From Deltaproteobacteria bacterium (GTDB lineage Bacteria > Myxococcota_A > UBA9160 > SZUA-336), in assembly GCA_029261925.1 (NCBI GenBank), contig JAJDAJ010000075.1, forward strand, positions 19,810-83,809: 64,000 nucleotides of DNA. Reading direction: 5' to 3'. The notes beneath the pieces were generated by a model. That model was given only the letters and a program-made list of their open reading frames with translations. It had not been told where the DNA came from and did no database searches. Below, in pieces: positions 33,195-40,625 of the stretch (positions are counted from its first letter, which is position 1; every line of letters begins with the position of its first letter). Position numbers and translations under genes: made by a program.

Positions 33195-34600
33195 TGCAGA
33201 AGAAGGTCGTCGAGTTCACGAACATCCTGCGCAAGGCGGGCATCCGCGTCTCGGTCTCCGAGACGATCGACGCGTTCACGGCGCTCGACGAGATGTCGGT
33301 CGACGACCGGGAGCTGTTCAAGGACGCGCTGCGCACGAGCATGATCAAGCGCTCGGACGACATCGACTCGTACGACCGCCTCTTCGAGCTGTTCTGGTCG
33401 GGCTTCCACGACCAGCTGCGCGACGAGATGCAGTCGGCCCTGGGAGGCCTGGGCGATCTCGACTTCGACGCGCTCATGGAGCAGCTCCAGGAAATGCTCC
33501 AGAACATGGACGTGGACCTCTCGGCCCTGGCCCAGTCCCTGATCAGCATGGATCTCGACAGCCTCGAGCAGCTCATCGGGGCCGCGGGCGAGGGCGTCGA
33601 GATCGAGAACATCCGCAACATGCTCCAGATCGGCTTCTTCAGCCGGCGCATGCTCGAGCAGCTCGATCTCGAGGGCGCCCAGGGGGAGCTGCGCAGCCTC
33701 ATGGACCAGCTGCGCGAGGAGGGGATGTCCGAGGAGGACCTGCGCAAGCTCGGCGAGATGCTCAACGCCGTGAGCGAGGCTCTGCGCCGGGCGGTCCGCC
33801 AGTTCACCGAGCGGGAGCTGGACAAGCACAACCACGACTACATGGAGCGCTTCCGGCGCGAGAGCCTCCAGGAGAAGAGCTTCTACAACCTGACCGAGGA
33901 CGACCTGCGGCGCATGCGCGACGTGGTCACGCGGCTGGCCCAGAAGCTCAAGAACATCGTCACCGTTCGCCGCAGGCGCGAGCGCCGCGGCAAGTTCGAC
34001 ATCAAGCAGACCATCCGCAAGAACATGGCCCACGGCGGCGTGCCCTTCGAGCTGATCTTCAAGCGACGGCGCAAGGAGAAGCCCAAGCTGGTCATCCTGT
34101 GTGACATTTCCAGCTCGGTCGCCAACGTCTCCCGGTTCTTCCTGCAGTTCGGATACCAGCTCAGCGAGATCTTCACCAAGATCCGCAGCTACGTCTTCGT
34201 GGCCGAGCTGGGCGAGGTCACGCAGATCTTCCGGGACAAGGACGTCTTCGACGCGATCGACGAGGCCCTCGACGGCGGCGACGTCATCAATCCCTACACG
34301 CGCTCGAACTTCGGCATGGCCTTCGAGATGTTCTGGCGCGACCACCTGGCGGCGCTCGACAAGCGCACCACGGTCGTGATCATCGGGGACGCCCGGAACA
34401 ACTACAACGATCCGAAGGCCTGGGCGCTGCGAGACATCCACAGCAAGGCCAAGAACGTGGTCTGGATCAACCCCGAGAGCCCGGGTGCGTGGGGCTTCGG
34501 CGACAGCGTGATGGACAAGTACCTGCCGTACACCGATGTCGCCGAGGAGTGCCGCAACCTCAAGCAGCTCTCGCGCATGGTGGATCACCTGGTGCTCTGA
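33194..34600 (+). CDS. VWA-domain protein (CoxE-like MoxR partner)
   Basis: A 468-residue cytoplasmic protein. A helical N-terminal half (about residues 1-260) is rich in Leu/Met/Glu (for example GLGDLDFDALMEQLQEMLQNM). The C-terminal CoxE-type von Willebrand A domain has a MIDAS motif CDISSSV (about 305-311), later NPYTRSNFG and TVVIIGDARNNYNDP. The MIDAS DxSxS binds a divalent metal and partner proteins. Translationally coupled to the MoxR ATPase, as in other MoxR-VWA pairs. It is the last gene before a 550-base non-coding gap. Confidence 0.88.
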   Translation: MQKKVVEFTNILRKAGIRVSVSETIDAFTALDEMSVDDRELFKDALRTSMIKRSDDIDSYDRLFELFWSGFHDQLRDEMQSALGGLGDLDFDALMEQLQEMLQNMDVDLSALAQSLISMDLDSLEQLIGAAGEGVEIENIRNMLQIGFFSRRMLEQLDLEGAQGELRSLMDQLREEGMSEEDLRKLGEMLNAVSEALRRAVRQFTERELDKHNHDYMERFRRESLQEKSFYNLTEDDLRRMRDVVTRLAQKLKNIVTVRRRRERRGKFDIKQTIRKNMAHGGVPFELIFKRRRKEKPKLVILCDISSSVANVSRFFLQFGYQLSEIFTKIRSYVFVAELGEVTQIFRDKDVFDAIDEALDGGDVINPYTRSNFGMAFEMFWRDHLAALDKRTTVVIIGDARNNYNDPKAWALRDIHSKAKNVVWINPESPGAWGFGDSVMDKYLPYTDVAEECRNLKQLSRMVDHLVL

Positions 34601-34736
34601 GCAGGTGTGGCCGGTGCTCGGCCGGTCTCACCGGAGTCGGTGTCGCGCGTGCAGGTGCCCCGGTTCCCTGGAGTCGGTGGGGCCTGCAGATGATGGCCTG
34701 TTCGCTGTAGCCGGTGAGGCCTGCGGTGCACCGGGG

Positions 34737-34765
34737 AACTTCTGCGCGCTCTGCGCGCGGAAAGT
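34737..34765. repeat. Palindromic repeat, copy 1 (imperfect)
   Basis: First of two near-identical copies sharing AACTTCTGCGCGC-TCT-GCGCGC. Its right arm is degenerate (GGAAAGT instead of AGAAGTT), so the hairpin is imperfect. Copies are 38 bases apart (start to start), each preceded by CCGG(G/T)G. Not found elsewhere in the window by eye. Confidence 0.7.
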
Positions 34766-34774
34766 AGACCGGTG

Positions 34775-34803
34775 AACTTCTGCGCGCTCTGCGCGCAGAA
34801 GTT
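34775..34803. repeat. Palindromic repeat, copy 2 (perfect 13-bp stem)
   Basis: AACTTCTGCGCGC and its exact reverse complement separated by TCT. No U tract follows on either strand, so it is not a canonical terminator. It begins four bases beyond the terminator tail of the minus-strand RNA. A REP-like element, protein-binding site or backup RNA hairpin are possible. Confidence 0.75.
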
Positions 34804-34839
34804 AAGGAAGAAGGCCCCGGCGCGTGGCGCCGGGGCCTT
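34804..34839 (-). terminator. Strong intrinsic terminator of the minus-strand RNA
   Basis: Perfect 13-bp stem (34811-34823 with 34827-34839), three-base loop. Read on the minus strand it ends GGCCTT followed by CTTCCTT, a U-rich tail. On the plus strand it is followed by CAAGGGG, so it is directional for minus-strand transcription and not a terminator for the VWA gene. Confidence 0.8.
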
Positions 34840-34947
34840 CAAGGGGTCGGAGAGGGCGGTGAATGACTAGTGGGGGGTGAGAGGTTGGACATTTCCAGAA
34901 GAAATGCCGTCCTTCACCGCCTTCTCCGTAAGGACTGTCTCTCGAAG
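34805..34947 (-). ncRNA. Candidate small RNA with C-rich anti-Shine-Dalgarno loop
   Basis: A transcription unit of about 140 nt with promoter and terminator but no credible reading frame. The RNA folds into a long stem pairing 34913-34927 with 34849-34863 (14 of 15 pairs), enclosing a small hairpin CAUUUC-UUCUG-GAAAUG (34890-34906). A 23-nt unpaired C-rich stretch (34864-34886) contains CCUCUC and CCCCCC. The terminator stem closes the 3' end. C-rich loops of this kind pair with Shine-Dalgarno sequences in known bacterial sRNAs. It matches no standard RNA I recognise: no SRP core, tmRNA or RNase P motifs. Ends are predicted, not measured. Confidence 0.6.
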
Positions 34948-34953
34948 GCGAAC

Positions 34954-34981
34954 ACTATCAACGCCCCGACCCACTTGTCAA
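34954..34981 (-). promoter_or_regulatory. Promoter of the minus-strand RNA (TTGACA-N16-GATAGT)
   Basis: On the minus strand, a consensus -35 TTGACA (34976-34981) is followed after 16 bases by GATAGT (34954-34959; TAGTGT with an 18-base spacer is an alternative -10). Predicted start about 34947. The rest of the gap, 34601-34736 and 34982-35152, shows no gene, only short CGG-rich repeats on the left and the miaB upstream region on the right. Confidence 0.65.
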
Positions 34982-35152
34982 ACCCTTTTCCCTGCTGGCT
35001 CTGCACGGCGGGCAAGTCCGCAGATATCGGATGTCCTGGATGAAGAATGGATTCCAGAAATCTGATTCTGAAGCGGTTTCCGTCCCTGGATTACGGGGCC
35101 TGGAGTGCGGCCTCGGGGCGGCTTCCGGGGGGCTGGGCTAAGCTGCGCCGCC

Positions 35153-36538
35153 ATGGCCGGGCGGTTCCATATCCGCACCTTCGGGTGCCAGATGAACCAG
35201 CACGACGCCGAGAAGATGGCGAACCTGCTCTGCCACGCGGGCTATCGCGAGGCCCCGGATGCGGCAGCCGCCGACGTCGTGCTGATCCACACCTGCTCGG
35301 TCCGGGAGAAGGCCGAGCACAAGCTCTACTCCGAGCTCGGCGCGCTGCTCGAGGCCAAGGCGGCGGGTCGGGTCGTGGGCGTGGCCGGCTGCGTGGCGCA
35401 GCAGGAGGGCGATCGCCTGCTGAGGCGCTTCCCGCGGCTCGACTTCGTCTTCGGGCCCCAGAACATCGTGCACCTGCCGGCGATGGTCGCGGCCGCGCGG
35501 GAGCGTGAGCGGCAGCTGCGGGTCGACTACGACGACGACACACAGGCCCGTTTCGAGCTACCCGAGCGCCACCCCGAGTACACGTCGCCGACGCCCGGGC
35601 GCGCCTTCGTCACCGTCATGGAGGGCTGCGATCTCTTCTGCGCCTACTGCGTCGTGCCGCGCACGCGCGGTCGCGAGGTCAGCCGCGCGAGCGGCCAGAT
35701 CGTCGAGGAGGTCCGGGCGCTGGCCGGCTCCGGCGTCGTCGAGGTCACGCTGCTGGGCCAGACCGTCAACGCGTACGGTCGGCCGCGGCCGGGCCGGGTC
35801 GAGGGAGAGATCCCGTTCGCCGAGCTGATCCGCCGGGTGGCAGAGGTGCCGGGGATCGAGCGCGTGCGCTTCACCAGCCCCCACCCGATCTTCGTGGACG
35901 AGGCGCTGGTGCGCAGCTATGCCGAGGTGCCCGAGCTCTGTCCGCACCTGCACCTGCCGGTCCAGAGCGGCTCGGACCGCGTCCTGGCCGACATGAACCG
36001 TCGCCACACGCGGGCGGAGTACCTCGAGCTGGTGGGCCGGCTGCGGGCCGTCCGGCCCGATCTGACGCTCACGACGGACCTGATCGTGGCCTTCCCGACC
36101 GAGTCGGCCGGGGACTTCGAGCAGACGCTCGAGCTGGTCCGCGAGGCGGGCTTCGCCGACAGCTTCTCGTTCAAGTACTCCGAGCGGCCCGGGACGCCCG
36201 CCCAGCGACGCGGGATGGCGCCGCTGGATCCGGGCCTGGCACAGGAGCGCCTGGAGCGCCTCCAGGGCCTCCAGCGCGAGCAGACCCTGGCGTACGCGCG
36301 GGCGCGGATCGGGGAGCGCACGCTGGTGCTGATCGAGGGCGCCAGCCCGCGCCATCCGGGCCAGCTGCGCGGGCGCTGCCCGCACAACCGCGTGGTCAAC
36401 CTGCGCTCCGCGCGGCCGCTCGCGGCCGGCGAGCTCTGCCCGGTGACGATCGAGTCCGCCACGCCGCACTCGCTGCTGGCCGTGCCGGTCGCGGATCGGA
36501 CCGCGGCGGGGCGGGGCGCTCCACTGCCCCTGGTCTAG
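35153..36538 (+). CDS. miaB: tRNA-2-methylthio-N6-dimethylallyladenosine synthase MiaB
   Basis: A radical-SAM methylthiotransferase that converts i6A37 to ms2i6A37 in UNN-reading tRNAs. The 461-residue protein has an N-terminal UPF0004 domain with three cluster cysteines (TFGCQMN, HTCSVREKAE, AGCVAQ). The radical-SAM CxxxCxxC reads CDLFCAYC (about residues 159-166). A C-terminal TRAM domain runs about 385-450. MiaB is favoured over MtaB by the N-terminus FHIRTFGCQMN and the VREKAE motif. The ATG at 35153 lacks a clear Shine-Dalgarno. Confidence 0.93.
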   Translation: MAGRFHIRTFGCQMNQHDAEKMANLLCHAGYREAPDAAAADVVLIHTCSVREKAEHKLYSELGALLEAKAAGRVVGVAGCVAQQEGDRLLRRFPRLDFVFGPQNIVHLPAMVAAARERERQLRVDYDDDTQARFELPERHPEYTSPTPGRAFVTVMEGCDLFCAYCVVPRTRGREVSRASGQIVEEVRALAGSGVVEVTLLGQTVNAYGRPRPGRVEGEIPFAELIRRVAEVPGIERVRFTSPHPIFVDEALVRSYAEVPELCPHLHLPVQSGSDRVLADMNRRHTRAEYLELVGRLRAVRPDLTLTTDLIVAFPTESAGDFEQTLELVREAGFADSFSFKYSERPGTPAQRRGMAPLDPGLAQERLERLQGLQREQTLAYARARIGERTLVLIEGASPRHPGQLRGRCPHNRVVNLRSARPLAAGELCPVTIESATPHSLLAVPVADRTAAGRGAPLPLV

Positions 36539-36715
36539 CAGGCTGCTGGAGAACCCCGGAGCCCAGCCACGCTAGCGCGGCGCGGCGCGCCTGGCGCTCG
36601 CTCACAGAGAGGACCGGCACGCGCGCGCAGCTGTCATCGCATCGGCGGGCAAACGAAAGAAATCCGCCCGGCCGGCCGAAGAGGAGCACGAACACGCTTC
36701 TCCCCGGGAAGAACT

Positions 36716-38542
36716 GTGAGCCAGGCGCGCGTTCTCGCCATCGACGACCAGCCATACTTCCGTCGCCTCGTCGAGGAGCTCCTCGGCGCGCGGGGCTACG
36801 CGGTGACGACCGCGGCCAGCGCCCAGGAGGCGCTCGAGGCGCTCGAGTCGTCCGGTGGCTTCGATCTGGTCGTCACCGACCTGATGCTCAGCGACGCGGA
36901 CGGCATCGAGACCGTCCGCCGGCTCCGCGAGCGCTGGCCGGCGCAGCGGGTCGTGGTGCTCAGCAGTATCAGCGACGTGCGGGCGGCGGTCGCGGCCATG
37001 CACGCGGGCGCGGTCGACTACCTGCTCAAGCCGGTCGACCGCGAGGGACTTCCGGCAGCGCTGGAGCGCGCGCTGGCGCGCCCGGCGGATCGGCCCGCGG
37101 CGCCCGCGGCCGGCGATGCCGAGCACACGCGCCTGATCGAGGAGCACTCGGCCGCGCTGCGGCAGGTCTCGCTGCTCGACCGGACCGCCGCACTGCTGAC
37201 GACCTCGAGCCGCGACGCGTTCGAGCGCGACCTGCTGGCGCTGCTCTGTGCCGAGGCCGGAGCGTCCGAGGGCCTGCTCTGGGTCGCGACCGGTGCGACC
37301 GGTGCGTACCGTCTGGCGGCGGTCAGCGGAGATCTGCCCGACGACGGCACCGCGCCGCAGGTCCCCGACGTGGATGCCGCCACCGAGCGCGAGCTCTGCA
37401 CGGGCCGGGTGGTCACCCGCAGCGGGTCCGAGGGCGGCGCCGAGATGCTCGTGCCGTGTGCCACCGGCGACGGCCTGCTCGCCGTGGCTCGTCTGCTGGC
37501 CGCTGCCGGAGCCGGCTTCGCGCCCGGGGGCGAGACCGCCTGCGGTCGTGTGGCCGGCCTCGCCGCGGTCGGGCTCGAGCGCCTGGCACGCCCGGTGGCC
37601 GGGGCCGACGGGACCGCACCGGAGCCGATCCGGGATCCCCGCACGGGCCTGCCGGGCCGCAGCTTCCTCGAGGAGGTGGCGGCCATCGAGCTGCAGAAGG
37701 CCCAGCGCTTCGGGCGCCGGGTCTGCCTGGTCTGCGTCGAGCTCGGCGAGGTCGCCGCGGGCTCGGAGGCGCGCGCCCTCGAAGCCGCGGTCGGGGCGCT
37801 GCACCGCACCATGCGCGGCACCGACGTGGTCGCGAGCGAGGGCACGCGCCGCTTCTGGGTCATGGTGACCGATGCCGACCCGCTCGGGGGCGTGGTGCTC
37901 AAGCGGCGGCTCGGCCAGCGCGTGCGCCAGGCGCTGCGCGAGGCCGGGGTCTTCATCCCTGTCTCGCTCGGGGCCGCCGGCTACCCGATCGATGGAGAGC
38001 GCTTCGACGCGCTCCGCGAGGAGGGGCTGCGGCAGGTCCGCGAGGAGCGGCGCAGCATCGCCCACGAGCTCGGGATCGACGCCGAGACGCCGCTGGCCGA
38101 GATCGGGCAGCGGCTTCTGGAGCAGGCGGTCTGGGTGCCGCCGCACTTCGTGGCCGAGGCCGCGGAGCTGCTGGTCGGCGAGCTCTCGTGCCGGCCGCGC
38201 GATCGCGGGCTGCTCTTCCTGGCGCCCGGGGATCAGACGCGGGCGGTGATGGATCCGCTGACCGCCCTGGGCGACACAGAGACCGCCACGGACGTCTTCG
38301 TGGCCACGGACGGCGAGACCATGCCCTCGGGAACCGCGGTCACCGCGCTCGGGCTGCCGCCCGACGTGGCGCCGGAGACGACGTGGATGGTTCGGTTCGG
38401 CGAGGCCCCCGCCTACGCGCTGATCGCGGGCACGGCGCGCCGCAACGGCGACCGCCCGGTGTTCCACTCGTCGGATCCCGTGCTGATCGAGCACGTGACC
38501 TTCCGGCTGCGCGCCGAGATCGGCTTCGGGGTGAGGGGCTGA
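36716..38542 (+). CDS. Response regulator: receiver - GAF - degenerate GGDEF
   Basis: A 608-residue signalling protein. The receiver domain (residues 1-125) is intact: acidic pair IDD (about 10-11), phospho-acceptor Asp in VVTDLML (about 56), Lys in LLKPVD (about 105). A GAF-like domain follows (about 150-300). Next is a GGDEF-like domain beginning DPRTGLPGRSFLEEV (about 305-440), whose signature loop is degenerate (GTRRF in place of GGDEF), so it is probably not a diguanylate cyclase. About 160 further residues are not recognised. The GTG at 36716 has GGGAAG upstream. First of three overlapping genes, with no adjacent histidine kinase. Confidence 0.82.
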   Translation: MSQARVLAIDDQPYFRRLVEELLGARGYAVTTAASAQEALEALESSGGFDLVVTDLMLSDADGIETVRRLRERWPAQRVVVLSSISDVRAAVAAMHAGAVDYLLKPVDREGLPAALERALARPADRPAAPAAGDAEHTRLIEEHSAALRQVSLLDRTAALLTTSSRDAFERDLLALLCAEAGASEGLLWVATGATGAYRLAAVSGDLPDDGTAPQVPDVDAATERELCTGRVVTRSGSEGGAEMLVPCATGDGLLAVARLLAAAGAGFAPGGETACGRVAGLAAVGLERLARPVAGADGTAPEPIRDPRTGLPGRSFLEEVAAIELQKAQRFGRRVCLVCVELGEVAAGSEARALEAAVGALHRTMRGTDVVASEGTRRFWVMVTDADPLGGVVLKRRLGQRVRQALREAGVFIPVSLGAAGYPIDGERFDALREEGLRQVREERRSIAHELGIDAETPLAEIGQRLLEQAVWVPPHFVAEAAELLVGELSCRPRDRGLLFLAPGDQTRAVMDPLTALGDTETATDVFVATDGETMPSGTAVTALGLPPDVAPETTWMVRFGEAPAYALIAGTARRNGDRPVFHSSDPVLIEHVTFRLRAEIGFGVRG

Positions 38543-38543
38543 G

Positions 38544-40064
38544 ATGCGCGTGCTGATCGCCGATCACGATCGCGGCCGCGGCAAGGCGCTGGCCGAGGCC
38601 TGCCTGGCCCGTGGCCACGTGGTGGAGCGCGCGGCGCAGGGGGCCGCCGCGCTCGAGCTCGCCCTCGAGCGCATCCCCGACGCGCTGGTCTGCCCGATCG
38701 ACCTGGCCGTGATCGACGCGGAGCGCCTGTCCGAGATCCTGCGCGGCAATCCGCGCACGCGGACCGCCAGCTTCATCTTCCTGGTCAACGACGACCTCGA
38801 CGCCCCGATCTCGATGGACTCGCGCGACGCCACCGTGGTCAGTCCCTGGGCCGAGGAGGACGTGCTCGACGACCTCGACGCGATCGCCGAGCGCGAGCGC
38901 CGCTTCGGCGAGGGGCGACCGGACACCGAGATCGAGGGCAAGCTCTCCCAGATCTCGCTGGCTGACCTGCTGCAGATCTTCCAGATGAACCACAAGAGCG
39001 GCACGATCCGGCTGTCCTCCGCGGGCCTGGACATCAGCGCGATGCTCTCGGTGGCCGACGGCCAGGTCGTCGACGCCGTGGTGCCGCTCCGCGACGGCAC
39101 GGCGGTCGTGGGCGAGAAGGCCCTCTACCGGCTGCTCAAGTGGGCCGAGGGCCGCTTCGAGTTCGTGCCCGGCACCATCGAGGCGCAGCCGCGCATCACC
39201 AAGCCCACCCGGGTGGCGCTGCTGGAGGGCATGCGGCACCGCGACGAGTGGGAGCAGCTGGTGCGCGAGATGCCGCCGCTCGAGTCGCGCGTGCGCCTGG
39301 TACCCGGCGCGGACACCGGCGCCGACGTGCATCCGCTCACCCGCGAGGTGGTCGATGGCGTCGAGGCGTATCGCCGCATCGGCGAGATCGTGGATCACTG
39401 CTCGTTTCCCGACTACCAGGTCCTGCGCGCGATCAGCGACCTGATGAGCCGCGAGGTCATCGAGCTCGAGAAGGCCGACGAGGACGATGTGCCGACCGCC
39501 GCGGGCGACGGTCTGCTCGGCCACACCCAGGCCCGGCGCCTGCGCGAGTGGATGGCGACCCAGCGCCCGCGACCCTCGGCGACCCTCAAGGTGCTGGTCG
39601 CCGCCAGCGACGCCGGCTGCCTCGGCCGCTTCGTGGATCTGCTGCGCCGGGGCACGGACTTCGTGGTGGACGGCCGCCTGGTGCGCCAGCCCGAGCGTCT
39701 GTCCCAGCTGGTCACGCTGGGGCATCTCGGGCTCGCGGACGGGCTCGGCGTGCGCCTGATTGCCCTGCCGCCACAGGAGCTCTACGCGCCGCTCTGGGAC
39801 GTGGCGTGCCACGGCATCCTGGGCTCGGTCATCGTGCCGGGGCCCTCGGCGGCGGACCTGGCCCGCACGGAGGCGGTCGCGCGGCGGCTGCTCGAGCGCA
39901 GCGGACGGCCCGTGCTGCACGCGCTGGTCTCCCGGCCCGCCGGTGAGGAGGCCGCCGGTCTGCGCGAGAGCATCGAGGCGCTCGGCGGGGCCGGTGCGGT
40001 GGGCCTACCCAGCTCCGCTCCCGGACCGTCCATGCAGGACCTGTTCACGAGGCTGCTGCCGTGA
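38544..40064 (+). CDS. Receiver-like - DUF4388 (PATAN) - degenerate GTPase-like protein
   Basis: A 506-residue protein. Residues 1-120 are receiver-like (RVLIADHDRGRGKALAEAC). The usual phospho-Asp position reads CPIDLAVID. A DUF4388/PATAN domain follows (about 130-260) with GKLSQISLADLLQIFQMN and SGTIRLSS, a module common in myxobacterial and cyanobacterial signalling. The C-terminal about 160 residues resemble a Ras/MglA fold starting LKVLVAASDAGCLGRF, where the P-loop GxxxxGKT is lost; the later motifs (ALPPQE, LHALVSRPA) also lack GTPase residues. It is probably a protein-binding pseudo-GTPase. Starts one base after the upstream stop and overlaps the next gene. Confidence 0.75.
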   Translation: MRVLIADHDRGRGKALAEACLARGHVVERAAQGAAALELALERIPDALVCPIDLAVIDAERLSEILRGNPRTRTASFIFLVNDDLDAPISMDSRDATVVSPWAEEDVLDDLDAIAERERRFGEGRPDTEIEGKLSQISLADLLQIFQMNHKSGTIRLSSAGLDISAMLSVADGQVVDAVVPLRDGTAVVGEKALYRLLKWAEGRFEFVPGTIEAQPRITKPTRVALLEGMRHRDEWEQLVREMPPLESRVRLVPGADTGADVHPLTREVVDGVEAYRRIGEIVDHCSFPDYQVLRAISDLMSREVIELEKADEDDVPTAAGDGLLGHTQARRLREWMATQRPRPSATLKVLVAASDAGCLGRFVDLLRRGTDFVVDGRLVRQPERLSQLVTLGHLGLADGLGVRLIALPPQELYAPLWDVACHGILGSVIVPGPSAADLARTEAVARRLLERSGRPVLHALVSRPAGEEAAGLRESIEALGGAGAVGLPSSAPGPSMQDLFTRLLP

Positions 40065-40504
40065 GCGATCTCAAGGCCGTGCTCGAGCAGGCGCGTGTGC
40101 TGCGCGACCTGGGGCACGAGGAGCTCATCGCCCTCGGGGAGTCGCTGGAGCTGCGGCGGCTCTCGGACGGCGAGACCGTGTTCCGGACCGGGGACGAGGC
40201 CACCGAGCTGCTGCTGGTGGCCGAGGGCTCGCTGCGCCTCGAGCGCGCGGGAACCCCGCTCGGCTCGCTGGCCAGCGGCGAGATGCTCGGCGGTGCGGCA
40301 CTGGTCGCGATCGGGCAGCGCGAGTGCGACGCGTTCGCCGACGGCGAGGCGCGCCTGCTCGCGCTCTCTCGCGAGTCATACCTGCGCATGCGGGGCGACT
40401 TTCCGACCGTGGCACTGGCGCTGCAGGAGGGCGTGCTGCGCGAGCTCGCCCAGTCGCTGCGCGGCGCCCTCGAGCAGAGCGCGGCGGCCTTCGTCGGCTC
40501 CTGA
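40061..40504 (+). CDS. Stand-alone cyclic-nucleotide-binding domain protein
   Basis: A 147-residue single cNMP-binding domain without a DNA-binding helix-turn-helix. Family features are the jelly-roll pattern [22 protein letters not shown] and [21 protein letters not shown], where the phosphate-binding cassette would be. The cassette lacks the classic GE(L/I)AL-x-x-RxxT arginine pattern, so cAMP or cGMP binding is doubtful. The GTG overlaps the upstream TGA (GTGA). Third gene of the signalling operon; possibly an adaptor for the receiver proteins. Confidence 0.8.
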   Translation: MSDLKAVLEQARVLRDLGHEELIALGESLELRRLSDGETVFRTGDEATELLLVAEGSLRLERAGTPLGSLASGEMLGGAALVAIGQRECDAFADGEARLLALSRESYLRMRGDFPTVALALQEGVLRELAQSLRGALEQSAAAFVGS

Positions 40505-40566
40505 GCGCGCTCCCGCCTCCTGGCGGCGGGCAACGGGCCCGGACCGGCTCACACCCGCGGGGGCCA

Positions 40567-40595
40567 TTGACGCCCGCGTGCCCGGCCAATACTTT
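40567..40595 (+). promoter_or_regulatory. guaB promoter (TTGACG-N17-TACTTT)
   Basis: TTGACG (40567-40572) and TACTTT (40590-40595) with a 17-base spacer, in the 121-base gap before guaB. Predicted start near 40602, giving a leader of about 24 bases to the TTG start. The -10 is a weak match (3 of 6). Confidence 0.5.
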
Positions 40596-40625
40596 CCGGT
40601 CCAGCCGAGAGGCGGGGAGGTGGCT

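Noticed and set aside
34804..34839. Terminator for the VWA gene
   Set aside because: The stem is 210 bases past the stop and is U-tailed only on the minus strand.
34877..35065. Short 62-codon plus-strand frame in the gap before miaB
   Set aside because: No Shine-Dalgarno, no recognisable sequence, and it overlaps the promoter and stem of the minus-strand RNA.
40061..40504. CRP-family regulator that could bind the 23.8 kb sites
   Set aside because: The protein is a lone cyclic-nucleotide domain of 147 residues with no helix-turn-helix.
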